From: Gemmatimonadota bacterium | GTDB lineage: Bacteria; Gemmatimonadota; Gemmatimonadetes; Longimicrobiales; Gaopeijiaceae | Reading direction: 5' to 3' | DNA: 11,990 nt | NCBI GenBank assembly: GCA_015492755.1 | Contig: WGEM01000391.1 | Location: 1 to 11,990, forward strand | Shown: one piece after another, positions 1 to 6,092 of the stretch | How positions within the stretch are numbered: position 1 is the stretch's first letter | How the letters are laid out: each line of letters starts with the position of its first letter | Program-made: the position numbers and the translations under genes | Notes under the pieces: generated by a model | Seen by the model: the letters and a program-made list of their open reading frames with translations, nothing else | Databases searched by the model: none | What the model was told of the DNA's origin: nothing

Positions 1-176
1 GTGTAGGGACCGTGGGGGTGCGCGGTGATGGTCACCGTACCTTCGGCGCCGTGGTAGGTGGCGCTGTGATCCGATTCCTTCGCCCTGGTGAGCCCGAGCA
101 CCGCGGGCAGGAACTTGTCAGCCTTCGCCAGCACCTCGGCGGGCGAGAGGGCCGTCTTTCGCTGATAGCCGGCCAT
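1..176 (-). CDS. Conserved-type hypothetical protein, 3' end cut by window edge
   Basis: The reading frame is open from an ATG whose first base is 176 to the window edge, giving 58 visible residues that begin MAGYQRKTALSPAEVL. The N-terminus (aromatic-x-RKT-x-LSPxEVLxKA, then a stretch ending in GTVTITAHPHGPY) resembles short uncharacterised bacterial proteins with a similar charged helical start followed by strands; this is a recollection of a pattern, not a search result. No function can be assigned. It lies 20 bases downstream of the thioredoxin-fold gene on the same strand, so the two are probably co-transcribed. The stretch before the ATG (CAACTCAGGTC) offers only a weak ribosome-binding site, consistent with translation following the upstream gene. 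The C-terminus is outside the window. Confidence 0.6.
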   Translation of the reverse strand, partial: MAGYQRKTALSPAEVLAKADKFLPAVLGLTRAKESDHSATYHGAEGTVTITAHPHGPY

Positions 177-196
177 GACCTGAGTTGTCAAAGGGT

Positions 197-757
197 TCAC
201 GTTGAGGATACAAAGGTGCCGATGGCGTCTCGGTTGTGGAAGCCCTCCAGCACTCCGGATCCGGTGGACAGCGCCGGAACGGACGACACGCCGCCAGCCC
301 GCGCCTCGGCGGCGAGTGCGCGCACGCGCTCCGTGTGGCGATCCACGTCCAGAACGGCTTTCGCCTCGGTGCGGTCGAGTCCCAGCGCCTCCGCGATCTC
401 CACCAGCACGTCGATGCGACCGATGTCGCGGCCTTCGGCGTGGAAGGCCCGAAAGAGTGCCCGCCGGGCGGCGTCTTCCAGGCCGTGCTCGGCGGCGTGG
501 AGGAGGAGTTCATGAGCCTTGGTGGATCTGGGAACCAGCCCGGGCACGGCGAGGCCGCCTCCGGCCAGGCGGCGCGCCTCCTCCCAGCGGGGGGCCCAGA
601 AGGGGTCGTCGGGCGTGGTGAGGGGAGCGGGCGGAGGGCGGAGTTCCACCGGAATACGGCGCACCGCCGCCGTCCCCGCCGCCTCCACGGCGTCCACCTC
701 GCGCGCCATCAGGTACGAGAGGGGGTCCACCAGATCGAAGTACCAAGTGATCTCCAT
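197..757 (-). CDS. DsbA-family / HCCA-isomerase-like thioredoxin-fold protein
   Basis: The 186-residue protein has the layout of the DSBA-like thioredoxin family (Pfam DSBA), which includes 2-hydroxychromene-2-carboxylate isomerases, kappa-class glutathione transferases and FrnE-like proteins. Seen: an N-terminal strand and active-site loop WYFDLVDPLSYL at 5-16; a helical insert of about residues 55-150 with the STKAHEL motif (78-84) typical of the family; and the cis-proline loop GVSSVP ending at P161. The CxxC redox pair is absent: DPLS (11-14) occupies that position, as in the isomerase branch, whose members use a serine. A disulfide oxidoreductase role is therefore unlikely, and a glutathione-dependent isomerase or transferase-like role is an inference. 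There is no signal peptide, so it should be cytoplasmic. Length is slightly below the usual 200-220. No Shine-Dalgarno precedes the ATG (see the promoter candidate just upstream). It is divergent from the aminotransferase. Confidence 0.85.
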   Translation of the reverse strand: MEITWYFDLVDPLSYLMAREVDAVEAAGTAAVRRIPVELRPPPAPLTTPDDPFWAPRWEEARRLAGGGLAVPGLVPRSTKAHELLLHAAEHGLEDAARRALFRAFHAEGRDIGRIDVLVEIAEALGLDRTEAKAVLDVDRHTERVRALAAEARAGGVSSVPALSTGSGVLEGFHNRDAIGTFVSST

Positions 758-763
758 GGTGCG

Positions 764-769
764 AACATA
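764..769 (-). promoter_or_regulatory. Candidate -10 box giving a leaderless transcript for the thioredoxin-fold gene
   Basis: On the minus strand TATGTT lies 6 bases before the ATG at 757, so a normal start distance would place the first transcribed base at or next to the A of the ATG. No AG-rich ribosome-binding site lies between them. Both facts fit leaderless translation. No good -35 box is seen. This is a guess from spacing only. Confidence 0.22.
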
Positions 770-781
770 GCAGTCCAGCGC

Positions 782-810
782 TTCACCCGTGCAGGCCGGC
801 GCGCCATATT
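782..810 (+). promoter_or_regulatory. Candidate sigma-70-type promoter for the aminotransferase
   Basis: TTCACC (782-787) and CATATT (805-810) are 17 bases apart, each matching the consensus at four of six positions. They lie in the 80-base divergent gap, 27 bases before the ATG at 838. CATATT is one of the few AT-rich hexamers in this gap. Confidence 0.35.
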
Positions 811-837
811 GCGTACCCGCACCGTCCGGAGAGAGTC

Positions 838-2028
838 ATGCGTTTCAGCGCCAACATCCAGGAGCTCAAGCCGTCGGCCACCATCGCGGTGAGCACCCTC
901 GCCAAGAAGCTCGCCGCCGAGGGCCGCGACATCCTGAATCTCAGCGCCGGAGAGCCCGACTTCGACACCCCGCGCTTCATCGCCGACGCGGCGGTGGAGG
1001 GCATCCGCGCGGGACGGACGCGCTACACGCCGCCCGCCGGGATCCCCGAGCTGCGTCAGGCCATCGCGCGGCACCTGGAGACTCGCGCGGGTCGGCCCAT
1101 GGACTGGAACGGCGTCGTGGTGAGCGCCGGGGTGAAGCAGGCGCTCTTCAACGCCTTCTTCTCGCTCTTCGGTCCCGGCGACGAGGTGCTGGTGGCGGCG
1201 CCGTACTGGACAACGTACCCGGACCTCATCCGCATCGCCCGCGCGCGGCCCGTGGAGGTGTTCGGTGCCGAGGCGCGCAGCTTCAAGGTCACCGTGGACG
1301 AGCTGGAGGCGGCGGTCACCGAGCGGACGCGGGGGCTGGTGTTGAACTCGCCGTGCAATCCCACCGGTGCGGTCTACACCCGCGACGAACTGGACGCCAT
1401 CGCCCGGTGGGCGAAGTCCCGGGGGCTCTGGCTCATCAGTGACGAGATCTACCGGAACATCCACCACGCGGCACCGGCGCCGGCGCCAGGATTGTTGGAT
1501 CTCGACGAGGACGCGCTGGGGCCCTTCGTCCTGGTGGATGGTGCTTCCAAGAGCTACGCCATGACGGGCTGGCGGCTGGGGTTCTCCTACTGCGCCCCGG
1601 CGCTGGCGGCGAAGTTCACCGCGCTCCAGAGCCAGATCACGTCCAACACCACCACCGTTTCGCAGGTGGCGGGTCTGGAGGCCTACAGCAACACCGAGGC
1701 GGCGGAGGCGTCCATCCGCGAGATGGTGCGCGCCTTCACGCGCCGGCGCGACCTGGTGACCCGCCGCTTCCGGGAGTGGATGCCCGGGGTACCGTTCGTG
1801 GAGCCCGAGGGCGCCTTCTACCTTTACTTCCGCGTGGACGGGCTCTTCACCGGCGAGGTGACCGACGCCACTGGGTGGTGCTCGGCGCTCCTGGAGGAAC
1901 ACGGTGTGGCGCTCGTGCCGGGGGCGGCGTTCGGGGACGACCGCTGGGTGCGGATGAGCTACGCCGCCGCCGACGAGGTCCTGGAAGAGGCGGTCCGGCG
2001 CATCGCCGCCATGGCTACCTGTACCTGA
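838..2028 (+). CDS. Class I/II pyridoxal-phosphate aminotransferase, aspartate-type
   Basis: The 396-residue protein is full length for the aspartate aminotransferase Ib group (about 390-400) and transfers an amino group between an amino acid and a 2-oxo acid, probably aspartate/2-oxoglutarate, in the cytoplasm. Seen: LSAGEPDFDTP at 35-45, the fold-type I start; YTPPAGIPELR at 63-73; PYW with the cofactor-stacking aromatic W124; NSPCNPTGAVY at 170-180 with N174; SDEIY at 201-205 with D202 and Y205; the cofactor-binding lysine K238 in SKSYAMTGWRLGF; and the carboxylate-binding arginine R372 in VRMSY. All key residues are intact. GGAGAG sits a few bases before the ATG at 838 and sets the start. 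The family also includes glutamate/prephenate and aromatic aminotransferases, so the exact substrate is uncertain. Its last 14 bases overlap the end of the convergent kinase gene. Confidence 0.93.
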   Translation: MRFSANIQELKPSATIAVSTLAKKLAAEGRDILNLSAGEPDFDTPRFIADAAVEGIRAGRTRYTPPAGIPELRQAIARHLETRAGRPMDWNGVVVSAGVKQALFNAFFSLFGPGDEVLVAAPYWTTYPDLIRIARARPVEVFGAEARSFKVTVDELEAAVTERTRGLVLNSPCNPTGAVYTRDELDAIARWAKSRGLWLISDEIYRNIHHAAPAPAPGLLDLDEDALGPFVLVDGASKSYAMTGWRLGFSYCAPALAAKFTALQSQITSNTTTVSQVAGLEAYSNTEAAEASIREMVRAFTRRRDLVTRRFREWMPGVPFVEPEGAFYLYFRVDGLFTGEVTDATGWCSALLEEHGVALVPGAAFGDDRWVRMSYAAADEVLEEAVRRIAAMATCT

Positions 2029-2914
2029 CGGCGGCCACCACGCGGGCCGCCGCCGCCTCGGTCTCGGCTACGTAGCCGGCGCCGAAGAGGTTGACGTGCA
2101 CCAGGAGGTAGTACGTCTGGTACACGTCACGGAGGACCTCGTTGTACTCCGGCGGGATCACTCGGACCTGGTGGTAGGCGCGGTAGAACTCCCGGTTGAA
2201 TCCCCCGAAGAGCTCCGACATGGCCAGATCCACCAGGGCGTCGCCCCGGTAGACCGCCGGATCCACCAGCACGGGCTTCCCCGCCGTCGTGGGGAAGACG
2301 TTCCCTCCCCAGAGATCCCCGTGGAGCAGCGCCGCGTCCCGCACCTCCTCCAGCGCCGCCGGGGCCGCCTCCAGATACCGGTCCATGACGGGTCCGTGGA
2401 GGGACCCGCGGCGGCGGGCCTGCTCCAGTTGCGGCGCGATGCGGCGACGTGTCCAGAAGCGCGCCCACGAGGTATCCGGCGTGTTGTCCTGCGCCAGCGA
2501 GCCGATCCAGTTGTGCCGGTGCCAGCCGAAGGCCTCACCACCGCCGCAACCGTGGAGGAGCGCCAGTCCGGTGCCCATGTCTCGCGCGTAGGCGGGCCCG
2601 GGCGCACCCGGCTCGAAATACTCCATGAGGAACCACGGCGGCGCCTCCCCGCCGCCGCCTCGCCCCACCGGCTCGGGGACTGCCAGCAGACCACCTTCGG
2701 CGGCCGCGGCGCGGAGGGCTCGGAGCCCGTCCTCCTCGGCGGCGAAGACGTCCGGGTCCGCGGCGATGTTCCACTTCAGGAAGTAGCGGGCGCCGGACTC
2801 CGTGCGCACCTGCGAGCCGTGGTGGATGCATCCGCCGGAGACGGGGCGGACGTCCACGAGCGATTCGCCCAGCGCGGCCTCCACCGACGCGCGTAGCGAC
2901 GCGGGGAGCGACAC
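2015..2914 (-). CDS. Fructosamine/ketosamine kinase family protein
   Basis: The 299-residue protein matches the fructosamine-3-kinase family (about 285-300), which phosphorylates the sugar of glycated lysines so that the adduct falls off. Seen: SLPASLRASVEAALGE start helix; GGCIHHGSQVRT at 27-38, the usual nucleotide loop region; K47 in YFLKWN; the LMEYFEPG hinge at 96-103; catalytic loop HGDLWGGN at 198-205 with D200 and N205; and metal-binding D218 in LVDPAVYRGD, followed by DLAMSELFGGF. All kinase residues are present. The GTG at 2914 is chosen because the family homology begins there and the preceding phosphatase stops at 2926, leaving 11 bases. There is no clear ribosome-binding site, which suggests coupled translation. 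In bacteria such kinases often act on ribulosamines or erythrulosamines rather than fructosamines (established for several homologues), so the substrate is open. Confidence 0.92.
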   Translation of the reverse strand: MSLPASLRASVEAALGESLVDVRPVSGGCIHHGSQVRTESGARYFLKWNIAADPDVFAAEEDGLRALRAAAAEGGLLAVPEPVGRGGGGEAPPWFLMEYFEPGAPGPAYARDMGTGLALLHGCGGGEAFGWHRHNWIGSLAQDNTPDTSWARFWTRRRIAPQLEQARRRGSLHGPVMDRYLEAAPAALEEVRDAALLHGDLWGGNVFPTTAGKPVLVDPAVYRGDALVDLAMSELFGGFNREFYRAYHQVRVIPPEYNEVLRDVYQTYYLLVHVNLFGAGYVAETEAAAARVVAAVRYR

Positions 2915-2925
2915 GGCCGGGACCG

Positions 2926-3438
2926 TCAGGCGGTCTGCTTCGGCAGTTGCTCCAGCAAGCCGCGGCAGGCCTTGCGGATGATCTGAAAGACCTGCTCGAA
3001 GCCGCTGGAGCCCCCGTAGTACGGGTCGGGGACGTCGTCGCCGTCTGCCTCGGGGTCGAAGCTCCGGAGGAGCGCCACCACAGCGTCGGAGCCGGTCTCC
3101 GCCTTCATGCGCTCCAGCACCCGGAGGTTGTCCCGGTCCATGGCGATGACGTAGTCGAAGCGCTGGAAATCCTCCCGCGTAACCTGCCGCCCCCGGGACT
3201 CCAACGTGATGCCGTGCTTCGACGCCACCAGTGAGGCGCGCGCGTCGGGTGGCTCGCCCACGTGCCACGAGCCGGTCCCCGCGGAGTCGATGTCGAACTG
3301 GTGGGCGAGGCCCGCCTCCTCCGCGAGATGCCGGAAGACGCCCTCGGCCAACGGGGAGCGACAGATATTGCCCAGACACACGAAGAGGACCCGCGTCTTC
3401 GGGTGGGCAGGAGAGGGATGGTCCATGCGGACAAACAT
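2926..3438 (-). CDS. Low-molecular-weight protein-tyrosine-phosphatase family protein
   Basis: The 170-residue protein belongs to the LMW-PTP family, cytoplasmic phosphatases acting on phosphotyrosine, phosphoarginine or phosphosugar adducts. Seen: P-loop CLGNICRS at 21-28 with nucleophile C21 and R27; SAGTGSWHVGEPPDARA at 52-68, the conserved second segment; and DPYYGG at 138-143, where D138 is the general acid and the paired tyrosines are the usual phosphotyrosine-phosphatase signature. Three starts are possible: GTG at 3447, ATG at 3438 and ATG at 3426. I prefer 3438 because AGGTG lies 6 bases before it; the homologous part begins only at about residue 14, so 3426 cannot be excluded. It leads a two-gene unit with the ketosamine kinase, 11 bases downstream, and is divergent from the helicase. 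The kinase neighbour argues for a protein-deglycation role rather than signalling. Confidence 0.93.
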   Translation of the reverse strand: MFVRMDHPSPAHPKTRVLFVCLGNICRSPLAEGVFRHLAEEAGLAHQFDIDSAGTGSWHVGEPPDARASLVASKHGITLESRGRQVTREDFQRFDYVIAMDRDNLRVLERMKAETGSDAVVALLRSFDPEADGDDVPDPYYGGSSGFEQVFQIIRKACRGLLEQLPKQTA

Positions 3439-3454
3439 CACCCGCACCTACAAT
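3428..3454 (+). promoter_or_regulatory. Weak promoter candidate for the helicase
   Basis: TACAAT (3449-3454) is a good -10 hexamer in the 77-base gap between the divergent phosphatase and helicase genes, 61 bases before the helicase ATG. The best -35 (CGGACA, 3428-3433) is only 15 bases upstream and lies inside the phosphatase start region, so the call is weak. Confidence 0.22.
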
Positions 3455-3515
3455 GCTGGCAAGAAAGCCTCTACCTTTCCCGCGCCCACAACGCACGGAA
3501 GCAGAACGGAGACGG

Positions 3516-4775
3516 ATGAGCGCGAACGGATTCAGAGAACTCGGACTGTCGGACGAACGCCTGGCGGCCATCGAGGCGCTGGGCTGGGAGCGGCCCACAC
3601 CCATCCAGGCCCAGGCCATTCCGCCGGCTCTGGAAGGGAAGGACGTGGTGGGCATCGCTCAGACGGGTACGGGGAAGACGGGCGCGTTCATGATTCCGGC
3701 GCTGGAGCGCGTCGAGGCCGGCAAGGGGATGCAGGTGCTGGTGCTCTGCCCCACGCGGGAGCTGGCGCAGCAGGTGGCGGAGGACACCCAGGCCCTCTCG
3801 CGCGGGACCCGCGTCCGCACGGAGGCCATCTACGGGGGAGTGGGATACGGGCCTCAGATCAAGGCGCTGGAGGAGGGCTACGAGGTCATCGTGGCCACGC
3901 CCGGCCGCTTCATCGATCACATGCAGAGCAAGCGTGTGGACCTGAGCAAGGTGCGCTACCTGGTGCTGGACGAGGCGGATCGCATGCTGGACATGGGCTT
4001 CCGTCCTCAGATCGAGGAGGTCCTCCGCGGTGTCCCGCGGGACCGCCAGACGATGCTCTTCAGCGCCACCATGCCCCACGGAGTCCACGACCTGGCGCTT
4101 CGCATCACCCGCGACGCGGTCTGGATCGAAGCGGCGCCTCCGGGGACCACCGCCGAGGGCATCGAGGAACTCTTCTACTCGGTGAAGCCGGAGAAGAAAC
4201 CCGATCTGCTTCTGGAGCTGCTCCGGCAACCCGGGTGGGACCAGGTTCTGATCTTCACCCGGACGAAGGCGGGTGCTGACGTGCTGCAGGCCCGGCTCCA
4301 GCGGGAAGGGGTTCGTTCGGAGGTGATGCATTCCGACCGGAACATGAAGGCCAGGACGCGGGCGCTGGAGCGCTTCGCGCGGGGTGACGTGCGGGTGCTG
4401 GTGGCCACCGACGTGGCGCAGCGCGGTCTGGACGTGGAGGGCATCAGCCACGTGGTGAACTACGACGTACCGCTGGACCCCGAGGACTACGTGCACCGCA
4501 TCGGTCGCACCGGTCGCGCCGGAGCCAAGGGGACCGCCGTGACCTTCGTCACCGCCGCGGACCTGGCGGCCTTCAAGAGCCTGGAGCACCGGCTGGGTCG
4601 GACGTTGGAGCGGATCCACCTCCCTGAGTACGACTACGCCGGCACGCCGCGTACCGAGTCGCGGTCGGCTGCGAAGCGGGGCCACAAATCGCGTGTGCCG
4701 CGCGGGATGGGAACCAAGTCGGTGGACGAGCTCACTCCGGAGGAGCTGGACGCACTCCTGAATCCCGGCGCCTGA
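3516..4775 (+). CDS. DEAD-box ATP-dependent RNA helicase, RhlE-type
   Basis: The 419-residue protein has the two RecA-like domains of a DEAD-box helicase that unwinds RNA duplexes during ribosome assembly or mRNA turnover. Seen in order: Q motif (F6, then PTPIQ at 27-31), motif I AQTGTGKT 48-55, Ia PTRELA 79-84, GG 107-108, Ib TPGR 128-131, II DEAD 152-155, III SAT 183-185, IV LIFTRT 245-250, V ATDVAQRGLDV 297-307 and VI HRIGRTGRAG 327-336. The C-terminal tail of about 60 residues is short and basic, as in RhlE, and lacks the DbpA/CsdA RNA-binding domain. The ATG at 3516 is set by GGAGA just upstream and by the usual FxxLGLS start. The upstream reading frame stays open but is non-homologous. 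A hypothetical gene follows after 12 bases, so the two form an operon. Confidence 0.95.
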   Translation: MSANGFRELGLSDERLAAIEALGWERPTPIQAQAIPPALEGKDVVGIAQTGTGKTGAFMIPALERVEAGKGMQVLVLCPTRELAQQVAEDTQALSRGTRVRTEAIYGGVGYGPQIKALEEGYEVIVATPGRFIDHMQSKRVDLSKVRYLVLDEADRMLDMGFRPQIEEVLRGVPRDRQTMLFSATMPHGVHDLALRITRDAVWIEAAPPGTTAEGIEELFYSVKPEKKPDLLLELLRQPGWDQVLIFTRTKAGADVLQARLQREGVRSEVMHSDRNMKARTRALERFARGDVRVLVATDVAQRGLDVEGISHVVNYDVPLDPEDYVHRIGRTGRAGAKGTAVTFVTAADLAAFKSLEHRLGRTLERIHLPEYDYAGTPRTESRSAAKRGHKSRVPRGMGTKSVDELTPEELDALLNPGA

Positions 4776-4787
4776 CGAGGAAGTCCC

Positions 4788-5198
4788 ATGCTGCTCCGCC
4801 GCTACGGAACCACATTCCAGAGCGTCGACCTGAACTTCGATTCCAGGGCGCTCAACGAGATCGGATTCCGGCGTAACCGGGAGACCTCCATTCCCGCCGA
4901 GGAATTCGAGCGCTCCTACGAACGGGTTCACGTGGAAGAACTCACCGCGGAGGTGGAGGGCGACGTCCAGGATGAGACGGAGCAGCAACTCCTGGACGTT
5001 CTGGAGTCCCGCATCCGCGAGATGCTGGCGGCGCTGGAAGAGGATGAAGTGCTGGTGGTGGAGAACGAGCAGGGCCACGACTACCCCAAGACCCGCCAGA
5101 AGACCACCAACGTCATCGTGGAGGGCGAGAACCGCCTCCGGTTCACCTACACGGTTGCGCCTCCACTGCGCATCGGGCGGTATCGCCGAATCGCCTGA
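4788..5198 (+). CDS. Hypothetical protein downstream of helicase
   Basis: I do not recognise this 136-residue protein. It starts at an ATG with a strong ribosome-binding site (GAGGAAG, 4777-4783) only 12 bases after the helicase stop, so the two should be co-transcribed. It begins with a strand-like stretch (LLRRYGTTFQSVDLNFDS) and an RN-rich loop, then a strongly acidic helical middle (about 40-95, with a run of Glu and Asp), and ends in two strand-like blocks: TNVIVEG (107-113) and LRFTYTVAPPLRIG (117-130), closed by a basic tail RYRRIA. There is no signal peptide, membrane segment or cysteine motif, so it is a soluble cytoplasmic protein. An acidic partner for an RNA helicase is possible only by position. 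GC use matches the neighbours. Confidence 0.75.
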   Translation: MLLRRYGTTFQSVDLNFDSRALNEIGFRRNRETSIPAEEFERSYERVHVEELTAEVEGDVQDETEQQLLDVLESRIREMLAALEEDEVLVVENEQGHDYPKTRQKTTNVIVEGENRLRFTYTVAPPLRIGRYRRIA

Positions 5199-5220
5199 AC
5201 CCGCACCGCCCCAGCGCTGC

Positions 5221-5241
5221 GGAGAATCACTCTGATTCTCC
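5221..5241. terminator. Hairpin after the helicase operon, no T-tract
   Basis: GGAGAATCA (5221-5229) and TGATTCTCC (5233-5241) pair perfectly across the 3-base loop CTC, 23 bases after the stop of the hypothetical gene. A second GGGG/CCCC pair (5248-5251 with 5256-5259) follows. There is no T-run, so it could be a 3'-end stabiliser or Rho-type stop structure rather than a classical terminator. Confidence 0.4.
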
Positions 5242-5321
5242 CCATCAGGGGAAATCCCCCACAGTACGCCGCGACTTCCTCCCGACGGTGCCTGAACGCC
5301 GGCAAGGCTAGTCTTGTTCAG

Positions 5322-5484
5322 CGAATGTGGGACCGTGAGCACGACGGGATCCCTGAGGTCCAGGAGCCTCTACTCGCCCCCGTCGATCCGGTCCCGGGTT
5401 CGCCGGAGGTTCAGGGCAGGAGCCTCCGGTGAACCACATCGATGGAGGTGCCCGTTGGCGGGAGGGTCGCGGGTGTCTCCTTCG
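5322..5484 (+). ncRNA. Candidate structured noncoding RNA or leader
   Basis: The left boundary is a guess, taken just downstream of a weak -10-like TAGTCT (5309-5314); the right boundary is the terminator. The core is a rod: a 13-bp stem pairing 5397-5409 with 5423-5435 (one G-U) around a 13-base loop, continued by 7 bp pairing 5381-5387 with 5438-5444 after an asymmetric internal loop, and then a broken extension 5375-5380 with 5445-5450. CGACGGG (5342-5348) can also pair with CCCGTTG (5451-5457). CCCTGAGG at 5351-5358 resembles the 5' side of the 6S RNA bubble, and the total length fits 6S RNA, but this is weak. SRP RNA, tmRNA and RNase P RNA hallmarks are absent. It could instead be a 5' leader controlling the cupin gene or a long 3' end of the helicase operon. 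Confidence 0.33.
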
Positions 5485-5519
5485 GGCCCGGCGGGTCTCA
5501 ACCCACCGGGCCTTTTTTT
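5485..5519 (+). terminator. Intrinsic (Rho-independent) terminator
   Basis: The arms 5485-5496 and 5501-5512 pair over 12 positions with one C/A mismatch around the 4-base loop CTCA, followed directly by seven T residues (5513-5519). It ends plus-strand transcription 287 bases after the last upstream stop codon and 131 bases before the cupin ATG. The T-run is only on the plus strand. It is the only T-tract terminator in the window. Confidence 0.92.
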
Positions 5520-5650
5520 GCCGTGATTCCCGGAGGCCACGGCGCCCCGGGGGCGGAGACACGGGTGGCCGAGAGCCACCGGGTGCGCCAGATTCCCGAC
5601 GTCGGCCCGGGCCGGCGTCACACGTTTCTCCACCCCACATCGGAGCTCCC

Positions 5651-6016
5651 ATGAGCGTACGACACGCTTCGGACCTGCCCGCGACGGAGGTTTCGGCGGG
5701 CCGCGGCACCCGGATGCAGGTGCTCATCGGGCCGGAGGAAGGGCCCAACTTCGCCATGAGGCGCTTCATCATGGATCCGGGCGGTGGGATGCCCCTGCAT
5801 ACCAACGAGGTGGAGCACGAGCAGTACGTGCTCCGCGGGAGTGCGCGGGTGCGCATCGGCGACGCGGTGCACCATGTCCGTGCGGGCGATGTGGTCTACA
5901 TCCCCGCCGGCGTGCCGCACGACTACCGCGCCGACGAGGGCGATGAGCCCTTCGAGTTCATCTGCGTCGTGCCCAACCGGCCCGATGCCATCCATCTGGT
6001 GGACGAGGGCTGCTGA
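5651..6016 (+). CDS. Small cupin-domain protein
   Basis: The 121-residue protein is a single beta-barrel cupin, a fold used by metal-dependent dioxygenases, isomerases and sensor proteins. Seen: motif 1 region GGGMPLHTNEVEHEQYVLRG at 44-63 with H50, E53, H56 and E57, and motif 2 GDVVYIPAGVPHDY at 79-92 with H90. The second histidine of the classical HxH is N52, a variation common in stand-alone small cupins, so metal binding is likely but the ligand set is not certain. The reaction cannot be named. The ATG is chosen because GGAG (5642-5645) lies 5 bases before it. It is transcribed alone, beyond the terminator at 5485-5519, and converges with the DoxX-like gene. There is no signal peptide, so it is cytoplasmic. 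Confidence 0.88.
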   Translation: MSVRHASDLPATEVSAGRGTRMQVLIGPEEGPNFAMRRFIMDPGGGMPLHTNEVEHEQYVLRGSARVRIGDAVHHVRAGDVVYIPAGVPHDYRADEGDEPFEFICVVPNRPDAIHLVDEGC

Positions 6017-6033
6017 CGAGGGCACATGCAGGA

Positions 6034-6064
6034 GGCGGGGGCGCGCCATCGGCGCGCCCCCGCC
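6034..6064. terminator. 14-bp perfect GC hairpin between convergent genes
   Basis: Positions 6034-6047 pair without mismatch with 6051-6064 around the 3-base loop ATC. Every pair is G-C. It lies 17 bases after the cupin stop and 28 bases before the stop of the opposing gene, so it can serve both. No T-run follows on either strand, so the mechanism may be Rho-dependent or purely 3'-end protection. Confidence 0.6.
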
Positions 6065-6092
6065 GGGTGGTGTGCACGGCTGCTTCGGGCCT

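Larger units (their letters stand above)
5199..5650. other. Gene-free stretch with strong RNA secondary structure
   Basis: These 452 bases carry no convincing protein-coding frame. They hold, in order, a GC hairpin (5221-5241), a weak GGGG/CCCC hairpin (5248-5259), a 6+3 bp hairpin (5292-5321), a long rod-like structure (5375-5450) and an intrinsic terminator (5485-5519). The remaining 131 bases before the cupin ATG contain only a small stem GGTGGC/GCCACC (5564-5580) and the cupin ribosome-binding site. Confidence 0.6.

Noticed and set aside
2926..3655. The kinase frame stays open far upstream, suggesting a much longer fusion protein
   Set aside because: The extension is the Arg/Gly-rich shadow of the phosphatase gene and the helicase start on the other strand; the phosphatase is intact in its own frame.
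3471..5342. A 623-codon open frame on the minus strand opposite the helicase
   Set aside because: It is His/Arg/Leu-rich with no family features, and lies opposite a helicase with every motif intact; long antisense frames are expected at this GC content.
5405..5444. Words resembling the c-di-GMP-I riboswitch (CAGGGCA, AGCCTCCGG, ACATCGATGG)
   Set aside because: The order and spacing do not match the aptamer, the GAAA tetraloop hairpin is missing, and the words are explained by the 13-bp stem.
5322..5484. SRP RNA, tmRNA or RNase P RNA
   Set aside because: No GGAAG-type SRP loop with AGCAGC, no tag-peptide frame with tRNA-like ends, and no GAGGAAAGTCC or other RNase P core motifs are present.
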